From: Oscillospiraceae bacterium
Lineage (GTDB): Bacteria > Bacillota > Clostridia > Oscillospirales > Ruminococcaceae
Reading direction: 5' to 3'
Assembly: GCA_900757485.1 (NCBI GenBank)
Contig: CAAEOA010000032.1
Coordinates: 1 to 8,597, forward strand
Length of the DNA stretch: 8,597 bases
Notes under the pieces: model-generated
Told to the model about the DNA's origin: nothing
Databases searched by the model: none
The model's input: the letters and a program-made list of their open reading frames with translations, nothing else
Part shown: piece by piece, positions 7,246 through 8,597 of the stretch
Position numbering within the stretch: the first letter of the stretch is position 1
Layout: every line of letters starts with the position of its first letter
Made by a program: the position numbers and the translations under genes

Positions 7246-7358
7246 TGCGGCTGATCGGCACAAAGTGCCGGTACTTTTACATTGCAGCAATAAATCGTGC
7301 TGTTTTAGGCAGCACATGCGCCTATCGGCGAACAGCAAAACAGAGTTTTGATGATTTT
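7205..7358 (+). mobile_element. MITE-like hairpin-chain insertion in the yqeK 3' end (about 154 bp)
   Basis: The block has terminal inverted repeats AAAATCA (7205-7211) and TGATTTT (7352-7358). Weaker similarity continues after a 3-nt gap (AAAGC on the left; the complement of GTTTTGAT on the right). It is flanked directly by TGTTATAATG copies, as expected of a target site duplication made by a DDE-type transposase. Removing the block plus one repeat copy rejoins the yqeK frame to a downstream tail ending in TAATAA at 7404-7409, restoring a 20-nt spacing to the LCP gene, like the other spacings in this operon. It is too short to encode a transposase, so it would need one in trans; I do not recognise the family. 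Nearly the whole interior is a run of hairpins (separate entry). An alternative is a non-mobile regulatory spacer, but the duplication and the displaced coding tail argue for insertion. Confidence 0.72.
7214..7350 (+). repeat. String of seven consecutive short hairpins
   Basis: Inverted repeats follow one another with 2-8 nt spacers. H1 7214-7232 GCAGATGC-ATT-GCATCTGC (8 bp). H2 7235-7251 GCCGCAT-ATA-ATGCGGC (7 bp). H3 7254-7272 ATCGGCAC-AAA-GTGCCGGT (8 bp, one T-G). H4 7281-7291 ATTG-CAG-CAAT (4 bp). H5 7297-7315 GTGCTGTT-TTA-GGCAGCAC (8 bp, two T-G). H6 7319-7330 CGCC-TATC-GGCG (4 bp). H7 7336-7350 CAAAAC-AGA-GTTTTG (6 bp). Six of the seven have 3-nt loops, and stem sequences differ from one to the next, so they are not copies of one unit. 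The three wobble pairs would be G-U pairs only in the + strand transcript, a slight hint that the + strand RNA is the folded form. H1 and the left arm of H2 are within yqeK; the rest is intergenic. Function unknown. Confidence 0.8.
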
Positions 7359-7367
7359 TGTTATAAT
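7339..7367 (+). promoter_or_regulatory. Candidate extended -10 promoter for the LCP gene
   Basis: TGTTATAAT (7359-7367) is a perfect extended -10 element (TGnTATAAT). The hexamer at the expected -35 place (AACAGA, 7339-7344, 17-nt spacer) is poor, but extended -10 promoters need little -35 contribution. Transcription would start near 7374, about 50 nt upstream of the LCP start codon and outside the hairpin string. The -10 is the right copy of the direct repeat, so the insertion replaced everything upstream of it. Confidence 0.5.
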
Positions 7368-7370
7368 GAA
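7359..7370 (+). repeat. Right copy of 12-nt direct repeat (probable target site duplication)
   Basis: TGTTATAATGAA is identical to 7195-7206, 164 nt upstream. It directly follows the right terminal inverted repeat TGATTTT (7352-7358). Read in the reconstructed yqeK frame, it encodes the same C-Y-N-E before the displaced tail. Confidence 0.8.
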
Positions 7371-7406
7371 TTGAGAATGTGGGATAATCAGCAAAAGAAC
7401 GGATAA
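7371..7406 (+). pseudogene. Displaced original 3' end of yqeK
   Basis: Reading on from the right repeat copy gives (CYNE)LRMWDNQQKNG and then TAA at 7404-7406, immediately followed by a second in-frame TAA. Joined to the left repeat copy, yqeK would encode 195 residues ending LHPDSVACYNELRMWDNQQKNG. This is a plausible YqeK ending (HPD...YN followed by a short polar helix). Tandem stops also occur at smc (TAG TAA) and the LCP gene (TAA TAG). The segment now lies 125 nt beyond the current stop and has no start or ribosome binding site of its own. Confidence 0.65.
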
Positions 7407-7426
7407 TAACTTGGAGGTAACATTTT

Positions 7427-8512
7427 ATGACCGCAGATAAAGTGAAAAAAAAGAAAAAAATGAAAACAAAAGATAAAGTAATGTTGATCATTTCCATTAT
7501 TATGATTATTGTTGCCGGACTGGCTTTGGCGGCGGTCGTATTAATGAATACCGGTCTTTTCTCAGAAGGAGACTTGAATGCTTCCATGGCGACTAAGCCG
7601 GAAATCAGCCATTTGACCAAAAATTTTCTGGTTTGTGGTTATGATACGGACAATGAAAAAAAGAATTTATCTTACCGAAGAAATCATATGGCGGATGTTA
7701 TTATGGTGGTAAACTATGATATCTCGGCAAAGAAAGTGAATATTCTTCAAATCCCGCGCGATACTTATATTGATGATAAATATCCCACCGGTAAAACAAA
7801 CAAAATCAATGCGGTAACCAACCAAAGTGAGAAAAAAGGCGGCGGTATTGAAGGGCTTGCTACAGTAATTAACGAAACTTTTGATATCCCAATTGATTAT
7901 TACGTAACCATTACTATGGATAGTTTTCGCGGCATTGTGGACGTGCTGGGCGGAATCGAAATTGATTCTCCTACCGCCTTTACCAGTAACGAGGGCTATA
8001 AAATAAAAAAAGGCAAACAGTTGATGAGCGGTCAGATTGCAGAAGCTTTTGTTAGAGAACGGAAAAATAACGGCGGAGATTTCGGACGCCAGCGTTCTCA
8101 GCGTATCTTTTTGTCGGCGCTGATGGATCGTCTGCTGGATGCCAGTACCGGAGAACTGACTAAAATGATGCCGACGCTGCTTGGCAAGGTGACAACAAAT
8201 TTGACGCTTGCCGAGATGCTGGATTTAGCAAAACAAGCACAGGGGCTGGAAAAATCAAACATTGTTTTCCATTCCGCGCCCGGTTCTTCCGGCTCATATA
8301 AGGTTGCCAGCGGTCAGAAATTGTCTATTTATTCATTAAATAAGGCATTGATGGCAGATCTATTAAATCAATATTTTCGTCCGTATTCGGATGACGTGCC
8401 GGCAGAAGAACTTGGTATTATCCAAGTGTTTGATAAAGTAACTGTGGAAGACACACAGGAAGCAATGGATAATATCGGCGCCAGCAGTACGACAAGCAAA
8501 TCAAGTGAATAA
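7427..8512 (+). CDS. LytR-CpsA-Psr (LCP) family wall-polymer ligase
   Basis: Encodes 361 residues. LCP enzymes transfer undecaprenyl-linked glycopolymers (teichoic acids, capsule or similar) onto peptidoglycan outside the membrane. A short lysine-rich cytoplasmic N-terminus (KVKKKKKMKTKDK) precedes one membrane anchor (about 18-41, no signal cleavage site seen), giving an N-in topology with the catalytic part outside. The LCP domain (about 65-240) shows FLVCGYD (67-73), ADVIMVV with D90, IPRDTYI with R111-D112, the DVLGGIEID stretch (172-180) and the arginine-rich FVRERKNNGGDFGRQRSQR (208-226), whose Arg residues bind the lipid pyrophosphate. A further domain (240-340) and a Ser/Thr-rich tail follow. 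GGAGG (7413-7417) is 9 nt ahead of ATG 7427. Stops are tandem TAA TAG. The gene probably has its own promoter at 7339-7367 as well as operon read-through. Which polymer it handles cannot be told. Confidence 0.94.
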   Translation: MTADKVKKKKKMKTKDKVMLIISIIMIIVAGLALAAVVLMNTGLFSEGDLNASMATKPEISHLTKNFLVCGYDTDNEKKNLSYRRNHMADVIMVVNYDISAKKVNILQIPRDTYIDDKYPTGKTNKINAVTNQSEKKGGGIEGLATVINETFDIPIDYYVTITMDSFRGIVDVLGGIEIDSPTAFTSNEGYKIKKGKQLMSGQIAEAFVRERKNNGGDFGRQRSQRIFLSALMDRLLDASTGELTKMMPTLLGKVTTNLTLAEMLDLAKQAQGLEKSNIVFHSAPGSSGSYKVASGQKLSIYSLNKALMADLLNQYFRPYSDDVPAEELGIIQVFDKVTVEDTQEAMDNIGASSTTSKSSE

Positions 8513-8544
8513 TAGAAATTACAATGATGAAATAAAAGAATGCG

Positions 8545-8560
8545 GCGATCGATATATCGC
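8545..8560 (+). repeat. Small inverted repeat next to the downstream ribosome binding site
   Basis: GCGAT (8545-8549) pairs with ATCGC (8556-8560) around a 6-nt loop; the core CGATATATCG (8550-8559) is itself a perfect 10-nt palindrome. It ends 2-4 nt before the AAGGAG of the next gene, so it could affect ribosome access or be a protein-binding site. It has no following T-run and is not a terminator. Confidence 0.35.
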
Positions 8561-8581
8561 GAAAGGAGATTCCGATTTTTC

Positions 8582-8597
8582 ATGACGGCAAACGAAT
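8582..8597 (+). CDS. rsfS: Start of the next gene, probably ribosomal silencing factor RsfS (partial)
   Basis: Only five codons are visible (ATG ACG GCA AAC GAA, M-T-A-N-E), so sequence alone cannot identify the product. AAAGGAG (8562-8568) is 13 nt upstream, slightly long but credible, and the start is 69 nt after the LCP stop. In many clostridia the order yhbY-nadD-yqeK-LCP is followed by rsfS, which binds uL14 of the 50S subunit and blocks subunit joining under nutrient limitation; the M-T-x-x-E beginning fits. The gene name rests on context. Confidence 0.5.

Noticed and set aside
7254..7279. Hairpin H3 followed by ACTTTTA as a Rho-independent terminator.
   Set aside because: The T-run is only four bases, begins 2 nt after the stem and is broken at once. 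The hairpin is better explained as one of the series.
7214..7350. CRISPR array or integron-type attC site.
   Set aside because: There are no identical direct repeats with spacers, no attC-type paired core sites, and no cas or integrase gene nearby.
7218..7406. A 62-codon open frame on the + strand across the hairpin element.
   Set aside because: It has no ribosome binding site and its residues come from palindromic DNA. Only its last 15 codons carry coding history, as the displaced yqeK tail.
7159..7620. A 153-codon open frame on the - strand spanning the yqeK-LCP junction.
   Set aside because: It runs antisense through yqeK, the hairpin string and the LCP gene's Lys-rich N-terminus and membrane segment. 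The product is low-complexity and resembles no family I know.

Overview
The window is a compact, one-direction (+) gene cluster from a low-to-moderate GC Gram-positive bacterium, most likely a member of Clostridia (Bacillota), perhaps an Oscillospirales/Ruminococcaceae-like lineage. This rests on gene order (Elp3-like radical SAM gene, smc, ftsY, then rdgB, yhbY, nadD, yqeK, an LCP gene and a probable rsfS), strong AGGAGG-type ribosome binding sites, and an SMC head motif (LSGGEQSF...) of the type I associate with clostridial SMC. The taxonomic call is inference.

Layout. Positions 1-599 hold the 3' part of a radical SAM protein gene. smc (589-4167) overlaps its end by 11 nt and encodes a full-length chromosome-organising ATPase. 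ftsY (4201-5106) encodes the SRP receptor GTPase. rdgB (5127-5726) encodes a nucleotide-pool cleaning pyrophosphatase. yhbY (5737-6024) is a small ribosome-assembly RNA-binding protein, nadD (6026-6637) is an NAD biosynthesis enzyme, and yqeK (6655-7245) is an HD-domain Ap4A hydrolase. A LytR-CpsA-Psr (LCP) wall-polymer ligase gene (7427-8512) follows, and the first codons of a probable rsfS start at 8582. Gaps between genes from 589 to 6655 are 1 to 33 nt, so this looks like one operon of housekeeping functions: chromosome segregation, protein targeting, nucleotide hygiene, ribosome assembly, NAD synthesis and cell-wall assembly.

The exception is the yqeK-LCP junction, where 181 nt separate the genes. 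This stretch is not ordinary intergenic DNA. A block of about 154 bp (7205-7358) begins and ends with a 7-bp inverted repeat (AAAATCA/TGATTTT) and is flanked by identical direct repeats (TGTTATAATG, 12 nt if the ambiguous AA is counted). Inside it is an almost uninterrupted string of seven short hairpins, six with 3-nt loops. If the block and one direct-repeat copy are removed in silico, the yqeK frame continues cleanly to a TAATAA stop at 7404-7409, leaving a 20-nt gap to the LCP gene that matches the other gene spacings. I read this as a small non-autonomous (MITE-like) hairpin-chain element inserted in the last codons of yqeK. It supplies the current stop codon and moves a promoter-like -10 sequence into a new context ahead of the LCP gene. 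This is the part of the window that may be undescribed; everything else is conserved core genome.
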